A DNA stretch of 64,000 nt from Actinomycetota bacterium (GTDB lineage Bacteria > Actinomycetota > Actinomycetes > Actinomycetales > Microbacteriaceae): positions 217,645 to 281,644 of the forward strand of contig JAIUPK010000001.1 in the NCBI GenBank assembly GCA_020160915.1, in the 5' to 3' direction. This document shows, in pieces, positions 34,743 to 42,769 of the stretch. Each line of letters starts with the position of its first letter. Position 1 is the stretch's first letter. Made by a program: the position numbers and the translations under genes. Under the pieces are notes generated by a model, which saw nothing but the letters and a program-made list of their open reading frames with translations, ran no database searches and had not been told where the DNA came from.

Positions 34743-35606
34743 CTACTTCGCGGCCGCAGCCTTCCGCGCGGCGAACTGCTTGGTCAGACGCAGGTAGCGC
34801 TGCAACCGGCGCAGGGGAACGCCGCGGGGCCAGTCGTCGCTGCGGAAGTAGGCATCCGTGCCCCCATCGACGAAGACGACCGAGCCGGCCATGAAGTCGG
34901 CCGCCGGGCTCAGCATGAAGATCACCCAGTCGGCGATGTGATCGGCGGTGCCGTAGGTGCCGGTCGGGATCGGGAACGCCTCGATCGCGCCACGCTGCTC
35001 CGGGTTGTCGAGCTGAGCCTGCAGCAGCGGGGTGAGGATCGCCCCCGGCGCGATCGCATTGAGTCGGATGCCCGCCCCAGCCCACTCGGGCGTGACCGCC
35101 GCGCGACGCAGCCAGCGGCTCAGCGCGATCTTGGACGTTCCGTACATGAGCGACGGCGCGTTCTTGCCGAAGCGGCCCATGATGCGCTCGGCCTTCGCCG
35201 CGTTGCCGTCGAGCAGCGCGCGAATCGCGGAACCGGGAATCAGCGGCGTGGTCGTCGTCGAGTTCGACGAGAACACGACAACCTTCGCCGATGCCGTCGC
35301 GGCGAGCGCCGGACGCCACGCCTGCAGCAGCTCGACGGCACCGAGGTAGTTGATCTCGGCCAACGCTCGCGTGCGACCCGGGCCAGGCCCGATCCCGGCC
35401 GCGAGCACGGCACCGTGGAGCTTGCCGCCCGACTGGTGCAGCACCTCCGATGCGGCAAGCGCACGCCCCTGCGGCTTCGACAGGTCGGCGATGATGTCGG
35501 CGCCACGCAGGTCGACACCGATGACGGTGTGGCCGTGCTCGCGCAGACGATCGGCGGTGGCTTTGCCCATTCCCGAGGCGGATCCGGTGACGGCGTAGAT
35601 GCTCAT
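34743..35606 (-). CDS. short-chain dehydrogenase/reductase
   Basis: 287 residues from ATG 35606. The Rossmann motif is VTGSASGMGKATAD, VDLRGADI positions an acidic residue, and the active site is YGTSKIALSRW (Tyr-X3-Lys) with a preceding Ser. The C-terminus APGAILTPLL ... VVFVDGGTDAYFR and the Asp after the second strand fit an NAD-preferring SDR of the steroid/alcohol dehydrogenase type. TAATCT lies 7 bases before the ATG. Confidence 0.88.
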   Translation of the reverse strand: MSIYAVTGSASGMGKATADRLREHGHTVIGVDLRGADIIADLSKPQGRALAASEVLHQSGGKLHGAVLAAGIGPGPGRTRALAEINYLGAVELLQAWRPALAATASAKVVVFSSNSTTTTPLIPGSAIRALLDGNAAKAERIMGRFGKNAPSLMYGTSKIALSRWLRRAAVTPEWAGAGIRLNAIAPGAILTPLLQAQLDNPEQRGAIEAFPIPTGTYGTADHIADWVIFMLSPAADFMAGSVVFVDGGTDAYFRSDDWPRGVPLRRLQRYLRLTKQFAARKAAAAK

Positions 35607-35613
35607 GAAGCCG

Positions 35614-35619
35614 AGATTA
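35614..35619 (-). promoter_or_regulatory. -10 element of leaderless SDR gene
   Basis: TAATCT on the minus strand, 7 bases before the ATG at 35606. Confidence 0.45.
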
Positions 35620-35695
35620 GGGATGCCGCCGCGCACGCCACAGGGCCGGAAGTCCCCCGGCGGCCGGCGTTCGCGGCCCGGCTAGCGGCTTGGAG

Positions 35696-35911
35696 TTAGC
35701 GGCCGCCCTGACGCGGCTCGGTGCCTCCGCCGACGGAACCGCCGGTGATGCTCGAGAACGCGCTCGACCCGGGAATGCCCAGGCCGGCACCGCCAATCAG
35801 CATGCCGACGACGACACCCGCGATCAGGGCTACCGCCGCCGCGATGAGGATCGCCGCGATCGTGTAGTGCCGCTGGACCGTGGACTCGTATGCTGCGCGA
35901 ACCGATGCCAT
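35696..35911 (-). CDS. small single-helix membrane protein
   Basis: 71 residues: basic/polar start, one helix (YTIAAILIAAAVALIAGVVVGMLIGG) and a glycine-rich tail. TAGCCT lies 6 bases before the ATG, so it has its own probable leaderless promoter. It lies 9 bases downstream of the J-domain gene. Function unknown. Confidence 0.65.
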   Translation of the reverse strand: MASVRAAYESTVQRHYTIAAILIAAAVALIAGVVVGMLIGGAGLGIPGSSAFSSITGGSVGGGTEPRQGGR

Positions 35912-35920
35912 GCCTACAGG

Positions 35921-36499
35921 CTAGCGCGGCGTGGGTCGCCTGTCGCGGGAGAATCCGGCGCGGGCGCGGCCCGCCGCGAACAGTCCGTAGAGCGGAGCGG
36001 CGAGCAGCAGCATCCCGAGCAGGGCACCGAAGGTGGTGAAGACGATCGTCGTGAACGCGGTCACGGCGATCGCCACACCGAGCAGCACGAGCCACACGCG
36101 CGCCCCGGTGAGGGCGAACCCGACCGCCGAGACGACCATCAGGGAGAACCGCAAGGTGGGTTCCCAGATGGTCAGCGGCAGCGGGGATCCCACGACTGAC
36201 ACGGCGATCGCGAGCAGCATGAGCGCGACCCAGGTGCCGAGCAACAGCCAGTTGTGTTTCGGGGGCAGACGGGTTGCGGATGCCGCGGCATCCGTCGCGC
36301 TGAGGGTGGCGAGCAGCACGTTGCGCGCCTCGGTCGCCCGCACGAATCGCGCCTGAGCCAGCGCCTGCTCACGCATCGCCTCCCCGGACAGCCGATCGGG
36401 GTGCGACTCGCGCGCGAGTCGCCGGTACGCCCGCTCGATCTGCTGCCGGGACGCCCCGATCGGCACGCCGAGTTCGGCGGCAGCGTCGTCGGGGGTCAT
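35921..36499 (-). CDS. membrane-anchored J-domain protein
   Basis: 192 residues from ATG 36499. The N-terminal 60 residues form a J domain (AAAELGVPIGASRQQIERAYRRLARESHPDRL) with the essential HPD tripeptide, followed by a loop and four or more membrane helices. Such DnaJ-like membrane proteins may recruit DnaK to the membrane. TACGCT lies 6 bases before ATG 36499; GTG 36502 would add one residue. Confidence 0.82.
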   Translation of the reverse strand: MTPDDAAAELGVPIGASRQQIERAYRRLARESHPDRLSGEAMREQALAQARFVRATEARNVLLATLSATDAAASATRLPPKHNWLLLGTWVALMLLAIAVSVVGSPLPLTIWEPTLRFSLMVVSAVGFALTGARVWLVLLGVAIAVTAFTTIVFTTFGALLGMLLLAAPLYGLFAAGRARAGFSRDRRPTPR

Positions 36500-36522
36500 C
36501 ACGCCAGCGTACGCCGGGCGGC

Positions 36523-36528
36523 TACAAT
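36523..36528 (+). promoter_or_regulatory. -10 element of tRNA-Leu gene
   Basis: TACAAT, 11 bases before the tRNA 5' end. Confidence 0.6.
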
Positions 36529-36538
36529 CGAGCTGCCA

Positions 36539-36620
36539 GCGGGAGTGGTGAAATTGGCAGACACGCAGGATTTAGGTTCCTGTGCTTTCGAGCGTGCGGG
36601 TTCAAGTCCCGCCTTCCGCA
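36539..36620 (+). tRNA. tRNA-Leu(TAG)
   Basis: 82 nt starting GCGGGAGTGGTGAAATTGGC. The acceptor stem pairs with CTTCCGC near 36613-36619 (one G-T pair), the anticodon stem-loop is CAGGA-TTTAGGT-TCCTG giving anticodon UAG, the long variable arm is of leucine type, and the T-arm is GCGGGTTCAAGTCCCGC. The discriminator is A; CCA is not encoded (CCG follows). The 3' end is duplicated downstream at 36742-36769. Confidence 0.97.
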
Positions 36621-36623
36621 CCG
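36596..36623. repeat. 28-bp direct repeat, copy in tRNA-Leu 3' end
   Basis: Covers the T-arm, the 3' acceptor strand and CCG of the tRNA; an identical copy is at 36742-36769. Confidence 0.85.
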
Positions 36624-36628
36624 GATAG

Positions 36629-36647
36629 CTTCGCCCACCGGGCGAAG
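36629..36647 (+). terminator. hairpin after tRNA-Leu
   Basis: CTTCGCCC-ACC-GGGCGAAG: 8-bp perfect stem with a 3-base loop, directly downstream of the tRNA; no T tract. Confidence 0.65.
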
Positions 36648-36741
36648 ATGGCCGGTCCGATGGCGGGCGAGAACCGCACCGGGGCCCCCGCCGCGCCGGT
36701 TCCGGCGCACGGCGCAGCCGTGGGACGGCCGTGCCGGTGGG

Positions 36742-36769
36742 GCGGGTTCAAGTCCCGCCTTCCGCACCG
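36742..36769. repeat. 28-bp direct repeat, displaced copy (att-like)
   Basis: Identical to 36596-36623. The sequence before it does not complete a tRNA, so this is a detached tRNA 3' end, as left by integrases that use tRNA genes as targets. Confidence 0.8.
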
Positions 36770-36812
36770 CACCTGCATGCAATTCGCTGCCGGAGGGCAG
36801 GCAGGGGCTCAG

Positions 36813-36818
36813 TAGACT
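36813..36818 (+). promoter_or_regulatory. -10 element of leaderless MNT gene
   Basis: TAGACT lies 6 bases before the ATG at 36825. Confidence 0.45.
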
Positions 36819-36824
36819 TCAACC

Positions 36825-37130
36825 ATGACAACTGCCATTGCGCTCGACCGGGCAGCCATTGCTCGGGCCTGCCGCACGCAGGGTGTCAGTCGTCTTGCGA
36901 TTTTTGGATCCGCCACGTCCCCGCGTTTCGACGCCGAGCGCAGCGATGTGGATTTTCTCGTCGAGTTCACCCCCGGTTCCAGTGACGCTTTCGGTGCTTA
37001 TTTCGGCCTCAAGGAAGACCTCGAAGGTTTGCTCGGTCGACCGGTGGACTTGCTGATGGCGAACGCTGTCCGAAACCCGCACTTCGCTGCGTCGGCAGCG
37101 ATCGGGGCTGAAGAAGTCTATGCAGCCTGA
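36825..37130 (+). CDS. MNT-type nucleotidyltransferase (antitoxin-like), no HEPN partner
   Basis: 101 residues. The nucleotidyltransferase motif is AIFGSATSPRFDAERSDVDFLVEF (GS, then DXD), followed by YFGLKEDLEGLLGRPVDLL typical of MNT/MntA domains. MNT proteins usually act as antitoxins that AMPylate a HEPN toxin (HepT) encoded next door. No HEPN gene is adjacent here: dedA follows. It stands 56 bases after the displaced tRNA repeat, suggesting a leftover of an integrated element. Confidence 0.85.
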   Translation: MTTAIALDRAAIARACRTQGVSRLAIFGSATSPRFDAERSDVDFLVEFTPGSSDAFGAYFGLKEDLEGLLGRPVDLLMANAVRNPHFAASAAIGAEEVYAA

Positions 37131-37218
37131 TTCCGCTGCTGGGTGATCGCCGTACCCAGCCACCCCCACCCGCGACCTAGTACCCTGTCAAGAACGCCCG
37201 CGACGACTGGAGTTCGAC

Positions 37219-37944
37219 TTGCTGCCTGCCGCCCTCATCCCCTGGCTCGATCCCGAGAACCTGATCGCGGGCTTCGGTGCCTTCGCGCTGCTGGGCGTGT
37301 GCCTCATCGTCTTCGCCGAGACGGGGCTGCTGTTCGGATTCCTTTTCCCCGGCGACACGCTTCTCATCATCACGGGCCTGCTCACGTTCCAGGGCGTCAT
37401 CGACATCTGGATCCTGTGGGTGTGCCTGGCGATCAGCCTCGCCGCGTTCCTCGGCGGTGAAGTCGGCTACCTGATCGGCCATAAGGCGGGCCCGAGAATC
37501 TTCGAGCGCAAGGAGTCCGGCTTCTTCAGCATCGAGAACGTCAGGCGCACCAACGGCTTCTTCGAGCGCTTCGGCGGCCTGGCCGTCATCGTCGCCCGGT
37601 TCGTGCCCATCGTGCGCACGTTCGCTCCGGTCGCGGCGGGCGTCGGCCACATGAACTACCGCAAGTACTCGCTCTACAACGCGGCCGGCGCGATTCTGTG
37701 GGGCTCGGGTCTCACCTTCGCCGGCTACCTGCTGGGCTACATCCCGCCGCTGAGCGACTTCGTGACCAAGTACATCGACCTGATCCTGCTGGGCGCGGTC
37801 GCCCTCGCCGTGATCCCCACGATCTACCACTACATCCAGTCGAGCATCAAGGCGCGCAAGAAGCGCAACGCCCAGCTGATGGATGACGACACGGTTCAGG
37901 AGCTCGTGCTGCACCCCGAGGACTTCGACAAGAAGCCCGAGTAG
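37219..37944 (+). CDS. DedA-family membrane protein
   Basis: 241 residues from TTG 37219 with GGAG upstream. DedA/VTT domain features: FAETGLLFGFLFPGDTLL, the E/D-containing GGEVGYLIGHKAGPRIFERKESGFF, and RFVPIVRTFAPVAAGVGHMNYRKYSLYNAAGAILWG. Recently some DedA proteins were shown to act as phospholipid/undecaprenyl-phosphate flippases; that is family knowledge, not read here. The C-terminal tail is charged. Confidence 0.9.
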   Translation: MLPAALIPWLDPENLIAGFGAFALLGVCLIVFAETGLLFGFLFPGDTLLIITGLLTFQGVIDIWILWVCLAISLAAFLGGEVGYLIGHKAGPRIFERKESGFFSIENVRRTNGFFERFGGLAVIVARFVPIVRTFAPVAAGVGHMNYRKYSLYNAAGAILWGSGLTFAGYLLGYIPPLSDFVTKYIDLILLGAVALAVIPTIYHYIQSSIKARKKRNAQLMDDDTVQELVLHPEDFDKKPE

Positions 37945-37956
37945 CCTCGGCCCGGA

Positions 37957-38481
37957 TCAGCCCGGGAAGCGCGACCTGATCGCGTCGATTCCCTGCTGCG
38001 CGCCGCGGCGCACGTCGATCTCCGGGTCTTTGAGGAGCGGGCGGATGTCGTCCACCGTCTCGGCCGTACCCAGAACCCCGAGGGCCCTGGCCGCTGCTGC
38101 GCGCACCCGCGGGGTCTCGTCGCCGAGCATCCCGACCAGGATCGGGGCCACGTCGAGGCCGCGAGCCGCAGCGACCCGGGCGGCCATCTCGCGCACCCGC
38201 CACGCCTGGTTGTGCAGCGCTGCGGTCACGGCGATGACGGCGCTGTCGTTCCAGACGTAGAGCAGGGCGCGAGTGCCCCAGAGCTCGGGCCAGTAGAGCA
38301 CGGGAGCCCCGTCGAGGATTCCGCGAGCGTGCTCGCCGCCGACCACGAGCAGGAACTCCTCGCCCTCGTTGTTGCCCGCGATGAGCGACAGGGCGCGCAG
38401 CACCACGGTCGGCTCGCCGAGTTCGGCAACCGCCTGGGCGATGCGCTGTTCAATGGGCAGGTCAACGGGTACGTCTGGCAC
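37957..38481 (-). CDS. HEAT-repeat protein
   Basis: 174 residues from GTG 38481. The C-terminal half contains HEAT-like helices: LHNQAWRVREMAARVAAARGLDVAPILVGMLGDETPRVRAAAARALGVLG and DPEIDVRRGAQQGIDAI. The N-terminal half has a small alpha/beta segment. It is probably a scaffold or regulator; partner unknown. TAGGGT lies 7 bases before the GTG. Confidence 0.75.
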   Translation of the reverse strand: MPDVPVDLPIEQRIAQAVAELGEPTVVLRALSLIAGNNEGEEFLLVVGGEHARGILDGAPVLYWPELWGTRALLYVWNDSAVIAVTAALHNQAWRVREMAARVAAARGLDVAPILVGMLGDETPRVRAAAARALGVLGTAETVDDIRPLLKDPEIDVRRGAQQGIDAIRSRFPG

Positions 38482-38488
38482 GGGAACA

Positions 38489-38494
38489 ACCCTA
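38489..38494 (-). promoter_or_regulatory. -10 element of leaderless HEAT-repeat gene
   Basis: TAGGGT on the minus strand, 7 bases before GTG 38481, overlapping the mntR stop. Confidence 0.45.
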
Positions 38495-39106
38495 CGGGGC
38501 GCTCACCCAGATCGAGGCCAGCGCCTCCTCGCCGAGCTGCCCGCGACGCTCGGCCGATACGACAGCATCGAGCACGATTCCCTCGGCCGCGAGATGACGC
38601 AGCAGCAGCGGGTCACGGTCGCTGATGCGCACCACCCGTCCACCGGATGCCGCCTCCGCGAGCACCACCGCCTCCGGCAGCACCAGGGTGCCGTCCGCCG
38701 CGGGGATCGGGTCACCGTGGGGGTCGCGCGCGGGACGCCCGAGCTCCTCGTCGATGCCGTCGAGCAGCCGGTCGCTCATCGCGTGCTCGAGCACTTCGGC
38801 CTCGTCGTGCACCTCGTCCCACCGGTAGCCGAAGCGTTCGACCAGCCACGTCTCGATGAGGCGGTGGCGCCGCACCATCGTCAGCGCGAGAGTGCGTCCC
38901 CGCTCGGTGAGCTCGATCGCCCCGTACGGCTCGTGGTGGGCGAGCCCCTGGGCGGTGAGCTTCTTCACCATCTCCGTGACCGACGACGCGGCCAGCCCCA
39001 GCCGCGCCGCGAGCGCGTTCGTGGTGATCGGCTGGCTCTGCCACTCCGTGTGCGCGTAGATGACCTTGACGTAGTCCTCCATCGCCGTCGGTGTCGAGCC
39101 GGGCAT
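38492..39106 (-). CDS. mntR: DtxR/MntR-family manganese-responsive repressor
   Basis: 204 residues from ATG 39106, which shares one base with the mntH stop. The winged helix (DYVKVIYAHTEWQSQPITTNALAARLGLAASSVTEMVKKLTAQGLAHHEPYGAIELTERG) and the dimerization helix with metal-binding His/Glu (VRRHRLIETWLVERFGYRWDEVHDEAEVLEHAMSDRLLDGID) match MntR/IdeR. A C-terminal FeoA/SH3-like segment follows. Located directly after mntH, it most likely represses that gene when Mn2+ is high. Confidence 0.9.
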   Translation of the reverse strand: MPGSTPTAMEDYVKVIYAHTEWQSQPITTNALAARLGLAASSVTEMVKKLTAQGLAHHEPYGAIELTERGRTLALTMVRRHRLIETWLVERFGYRWDEVHDEAEVLEHAMSDRLLDGIDEELGRPARDPHGDPIPAADGTLVLPEAVVLAEAASGGRVVRISDRDPLLLRHLAAEGIVLDAVVSAERRGQLGEEALASIWVSAP

Positions 39107-40359
39107 CAGCCGCCCGCGATCACGAGCACGATGAGCAGCACATTGAGCACGGTGATGAGCGCGGCAGCCGCCCAGCCGGCGACGCGCAGCCAGGGAGCGT
39201 TCACGAACTCGCCCATCTCCTTGCGCGAGCTCGCCAGCCACACCAGCGGGATCAGCGCGAACGGGATGCCGAAGCTCAGCACCACCTGGCTGAGCACGAG
39301 TGCGCGGGTCGGGTCGAAGCCGATCGCGAGAATCACCAGGGCGGGCACGAGGGTGATCGCGCGCCGCAGCAGCAGCGGAACCCGCACCTTGAGCAGGCCG
39401 CCCATGATCGCCGAGCCCGCGTAGGTTCCCACACTCGTCGAGGCCAGGCCCGACGCGAGCAGTCCGATTGCGAAGATCACGCCGACGGCCGGCCCGAGCG
39501 TCGCGACGACGGCGGCGTGCGCACCGTCGATCGTGTCGGTGCCCTCGATGCCCCTGAGCGCGGATGCCGCGAGCAGAAGCATCGAGATGTTCACCGCTCC
39601 CGCCACGAACAACGCCCCGCCGACATCCCACCGGGTGGCCCGCAGCAGGTGGCGGATTCGCACCGGATCTCCCGTGACCCCGTGCCGGTCGCGGGTGAGG
39701 GCCGAGTGCAGGTAGATGACGTGCGGCATGACCGTCGCGCCGAGCATGCTGGTGGCGAGCAGCACCGAGTCGGTGCCCTCGAAGCGCGGCACGATGCCGG
39801 CGAGTGCCTGACCGCCGTCGACCCCGGAGAAGAACAGCCCGGTGACGAAACCGACCACGATCACTGCCAGCAGCGTGACGATGATCACCTCGAAGGTGCG
39901 CTGCCCTCGCCGAGATTGCACTGTGAGCAGGGCCATGGAGGCGAGCCCCACGATGATGCCCCCGACAATGAGCGGCAGGCCGAACAGCAGATTGAGGGCG
40001 ATCGCGCCGCCGAGCACCTCGGCGATGTCGGTGGCTGCGGCGACGAGCTCGGCCTGGATCCAGTATGCCCGGCGGGGGCCGGTCTTGAGCCGCTCCCCCA
40101 GGATCTCCGGCAGGCTCTGGCCGGTGACGATGCCCAGTTTCGCGGACTGGTACTGCACGATCACCGCGATCGCGTTGGCGACGATGAGCACCCAGAGCAG
40201 CAGGTAGCCGTAGCGGGCTCCGGCGGTGAGGTTGGCCGCGACGTTGCCGGGATCGACGTAGGCGATGGCCGCCACGAATGCCGGGCCGAGTAATGCCAGC
40301 GGCACTCGCACGCGCGCGGCACCGGGCTTGACCAGCCCCGACCCTGGGGATTTCGGCAT
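39106..40359 (-). CDS. mntH: Nramp-family Mn2+/divalent metal transporter
   Basis: 417 residues from ATG 40359. Nramp signatures are AYVDPGNVAANL in helix 1 and ATVMPHVIYLHSAL in helix 6, the metal-binding unwound segments. Eleven membrane helices. It imports Mn2+ driven by protons. The start is supported by TATAGT 6 bases upstream and by the palindrome overlapping the ATG (40351-40366). mntR follows in the same operon. Confidence 0.94.
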   Translation of the reverse strand: MPKSPGSGLVKPGAARVRVPLALLGPAFVAAIAYVDPGNVAANLTAGARYGYLLLWVLIVANAIAVIVQYQSAKLGIVTGQSLPEILGERLKTGPRRAYWIQAELVAAATDIAEVLGGAIALNLLFGLPLIVGGIIVGLASMALLTVQSRRGQRTFEVIIVTLLAVIVVGFVTGLFFSGVDGGQALAGIVPRFEGTDSVLLATSMLGATVMPHVIYLHSALTRDRHGVTGDPVRIRHLLRATRWDVGGALFVAGAVNISMLLLAASALRGIEGTDTIDGAHAAVVATLGPAVGVIFAIGLLASGLASTSVGTYAGSAIMGGLLKVRVPLLLRRAITLVPALVILAIGFDPTRALVLSQVVLSFGIPFALIPLVWLASSRKEMGEFVNAPWLRVAGWAAAALITVLNVLLIVLVIAGG

Positions 40360-40366
40360 ACCGAAA
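40351..40366. promoter_or_regulatory. candidate MntR operator over the mntH start
   Basis: Perfect 6-bp arms TTTCGG and CCGAAA around CATA. It overlaps the mntH start codon and adjoins the -10 hexamer TATAGT (40366-40371, minus strand), so bound protein would block initiation of a leaderless transcript. Confidence 0.6.
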
Positions 40367-40436
40367 CTATAGCTCCGCACGACCGATGGGACCAAGGTCA
40401 CTCGCGCACACCGGAGTGACCCGCCATGCTCGATGC

Positions 40437-41390
40437 ATGAGCGTTATCGAACAGTCGAAGCTGGCCATCATCGGCGCCGGAGCGGTGGGCACCTCGCTCG
40501 CCTACGCGGCGATGATCCGTGAGTCCGCGCGGGAGATCGCGCTGTACGACATCCGCACCGAGAAGGTCGCGGCCGAGGTGCTCGACCTCGCGCACGGCTC
40601 TCAGTTCACGGGCGTCTCGCGCATCCAGGGCTCCGATGACCTGGATGTCGTGCAGGGCTCGAACGTCGTGGTCATCACCGCGGGGGCCAAGCAGCACCCC
40701 GGTCAGTCGAGACTCGACCTGGCGGCCGACAACGTCGCCATCCTGCGCGACCTCATGCCGAAGCTGCTCGACCGCGCACCCGAGGCCGTCTACATCCTCG
40801 TGTCCAACCCCTGCGACGTGCTCGCCGTGGCCGCCCAGCGCATCACCGGCCTGCCGACATCGCAGATCTTCGCCTCCGGCACCGTGCTCGACTCGTCGCG
40901 GCTGCGGTGGTTGCTCTCGGAGCGGGTCGGTGTCGCGACATCCAGCGTGCACGCCATGATCGTCGGGGAGCACGGCGACTCCGAGTTCCCGCTGTGGTCG
41001 CAGGCGCGGATCGGGCCCGTGCCGATTCTCGAGTGGGAGCTCGAGTCGGGGCGGCCACTGGACGCAAGCGAGCTCGCGGCGATCGCGGAGGACGTCAAGA
41101 CTGCGGCCTACCGGGTGATCGCCGGCAAGGGTGCGACCAACTTCGCCATCGGACTCTCAGGCGCGCGCATCGTGGAGGCCATCCTGCGCGACGAGGGTCG
41201 CGTTCTGCCGGTCAGCTCGGTGCTCGACGACTACCGCGGAATCTCGGGCGTGGCCCTCTCGGTGCCGAGCATCGTCGACGCGCGCGGGGTGGCTCGGCTC
41301 ATCGACGTGCCCTACTCGGTCGACGAGATGCGGATGCTCGAGGCCTCCGCCGCGACCCTGCGCTCGTCACTGGCGAGTCTGGGGTTCTGA
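40437..41390 (+). CDS. ldh: L-lactate dehydrogenase
   Basis: 317 residues from ATG 40437. The NAD loop is IIGAGAVGTSLAYAAMI; substrate Arg92 lies in QSRLDLAADN, the catalytic His179 in VGEHGDSEFPLWS, and the Asp/Arg pair in VLDSSRLRWLL. It interconverts pyruvate and lactate with NAD(H). Divergent from mntH. Confidence 0.94.
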   Translation: MSVIEQSKLAIIGAGAVGTSLAYAAMIRESAREIALYDIRTEKVAAEVLDLAHGSQFTGVSRIQGSDDLDVVQGSNVVVITAGAKQHPGQSRLDLAADNVAILRDLMPKLLDRAPEAVYILVSNPCDVLAVAAQRITGLPTSQIFASGTVLDSSRLRWLLSERVGVATSSVHAMIVGEHGDSEFPLWSQARIGPVPILEWELESGRPLDASELAAIAEDVKTAAYRVIAGKGATNFAIGLSGARIVEAILRDEGRVLPVSSVLDDYRGISGVALSVPSIVDARGVARLIDVPYSVDEMRMLEASAATLRSSLASLGF

Positions 41391-41426
41391 GCCGGGGCTT
41401 CTGACTCGGGGCCCTGACGCGGCCGG

Positions 41427-42011
41427 TCAGGAGTCGAGGAGGATCTCGCGGGTCGCCCCGATCAGCGCGCTGAACGCACGCTGACGGTGGCTGATCGCGT
41501 TCTTCTCTTCGGGGCGCAACTCGGCGGAACTCACGCTCAGTCCGGCCGGCTTGAACACCGGGTCGTATCCAAAACCGTTCGGCCCGGCGGTCTCGAACAG
41601 CACGGAGCCTGGCCAGGTGCCACGCTCCACGAACTCGCGGTCCCCGATCACGAGGGCCGCGGCGCAGACGAACTGCGCCGCCCGGTTGGGTTCGGCCCCG
41701 AGATTCTTGAGCAGCAGCGCGACGTTGTCCGCGTCGTCCCGAGTGCCGGCATAGCGAGCCGAGTGGATGCCCGGGGCTCCCCCGAGCGCGTCGACGCAGA
41801 TGCCCGAGTCGTCGGCGAGCGCCGGAAGTCCGGTGTGAGCGGATGCCGCGCGCGCCTTGATCAGCGCATTCTCCTCGAACGTCTCGCCGTCCTCGACCGG
41901 CTCGGGTCCGTCGTAGGCGACCAACTCGATGCCCTCGAGTGCCGGACCCAGAATGGTACGCAGCTCGGTCACCTTGTGCGCGTTGTGGGTGGCGAGAACG
42001 ACCCTGATCAT
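41427..42011 (-). CDS. rdgB: XTP/dITP pyrophosphatase
   Basis: 194 residues from ATG 42011, which overlaps the rph stop by 4 bases. Ham1/RdgB motifs: [17 protein letters not shown] at the N-terminus, [40 protein letters not shown] and [11 protein letters not shown]. It cleanses the nucleotide pool of deaminated purines. The rph-rdgB order is common in bacteria. Confidence 0.95.
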   Translation of the reverse strand: MIRVVLATHNAHKVTELRTILGPALEGIELVAYDGPEPVEDGETFEENALIKARAASAHTGLPALADDSGICVDALGGAPGIHSARYAGTRDDADNVALLLKNLGAEPNRAAQFVCAAALVIGDREFVERGTWPGSVLFETAGPNGFGYDPVFKPAGLSVSSAELRPEEKNAISHRQRAFSALIGATREILLDS

Positions 42012-42730
42012 GCCAGCGCCGCCACCTGCAGCGCCGTGAGGTCGGCCGCTCCCCCGAGGGCGAGGTCGAGCAGGCTGTCGAGCTCGCGACGGTCGAAGGG
42101 CGCGCCCTCGGCGGTGCCCTGCACCTCGACGAACAGGCCACGGCCGGTGACGACTACGTTCATGTCGGTCTCGGCGCGGGAGTCCTCCGTGTAGGCCAGG
42201 TCGAGCATCGGCTCGCCGTCGATGATGCCGACGCTGACGGCGGCGACCGAGTCGTGCAGGGCCTTGGCGTTCTTGCCGATGAAGTTGTGGTCGCGGCCCC
42301 ACTCAATCGCGTCGGCGAGTGCAACATAGGCTCCCGTGATCGCCGCGGTGCGGGTGCCGCCGTCGGCCTGCAGTACGTCGCAGTCGATCACGATGGTGTT
42401 CTCGCCGAGCGCCTTGGTGTCGATGATCGCGCGCAGGCTGCGGCCGATCAGTCGCGAGATCTCGTGCGTGCGGCCACCGACTTTGCCCTTGACCGACTCG
42501 CGATCCATGCGGTCGTTCGTGGAGCGCGGCAGCATGCCGTACTCCGCAGTGACCCAGCCCTTGCCCTTGCCGGTCAGCCAGCGCGGAACCCCGTTGGTGA
42601 AGCTCGCCGTGCACAGCACCTTGGTGCGCCCGAAGGAGATGAGCGCCGAACCTTCTGCCTGCTCGCTCCAGCCTCGCTCGATGGTCACGGGTCGCAGCTG
42701 GGTGTTCTCACGGCCGTCGGCTCGGGTCAT
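42008..42730 (-). CDS. rph: ribonuclease PH
   Basis: 240 residues. The family start [64 protein letters not shown] and [23 protein letters not shown] are conserved RNase PH blocks. It phosphorolytically trims tRNA and rRNA 3' ends. It lies downstream of murD2 by 39 bases and overlaps rdgB. Confidence 0.96.
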   Translation of the reverse strand: MTRADGRENTQLRPVTIERGWSEQAEGSALISFGRTKVLCTASFTNGVPRWLTGKGKGWVTAEYGMLPRSTNDRMDRESVKGKVGGRTHEISRLIGRSLRAIIDTKALGENTIVIDCDVLQADGGTRTAAITGAYVALADAIEWGRDHNFIGKNAKALHDSVAAVSVGIIDGEPMLDLAYTEDSRAETDMNVVVTGRGLFVEVQGTAEGAPFDRRELDSLLDLALGGAADLTALQVAALA

Positions 42731-42769
42731 GGTCTTCTCTCGTGGTTGGGGCGGGGTCAGGGGCTTGTG

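Noticed and set aside
36724..36769. Possible second tRNA-Leu
   Set aside because: Only the T-arm and acceptor 3' strand are present; no D-arm, anticodon arm or 5' acceptor strand precedes it.
39091..40293. 400-codon plus-strand open frame over mntH
   Set aside because: Composition (His/Arg/Glu/Asp-rich) is that of an antisense shadow; the mntH frame carries full Nramp motifs.
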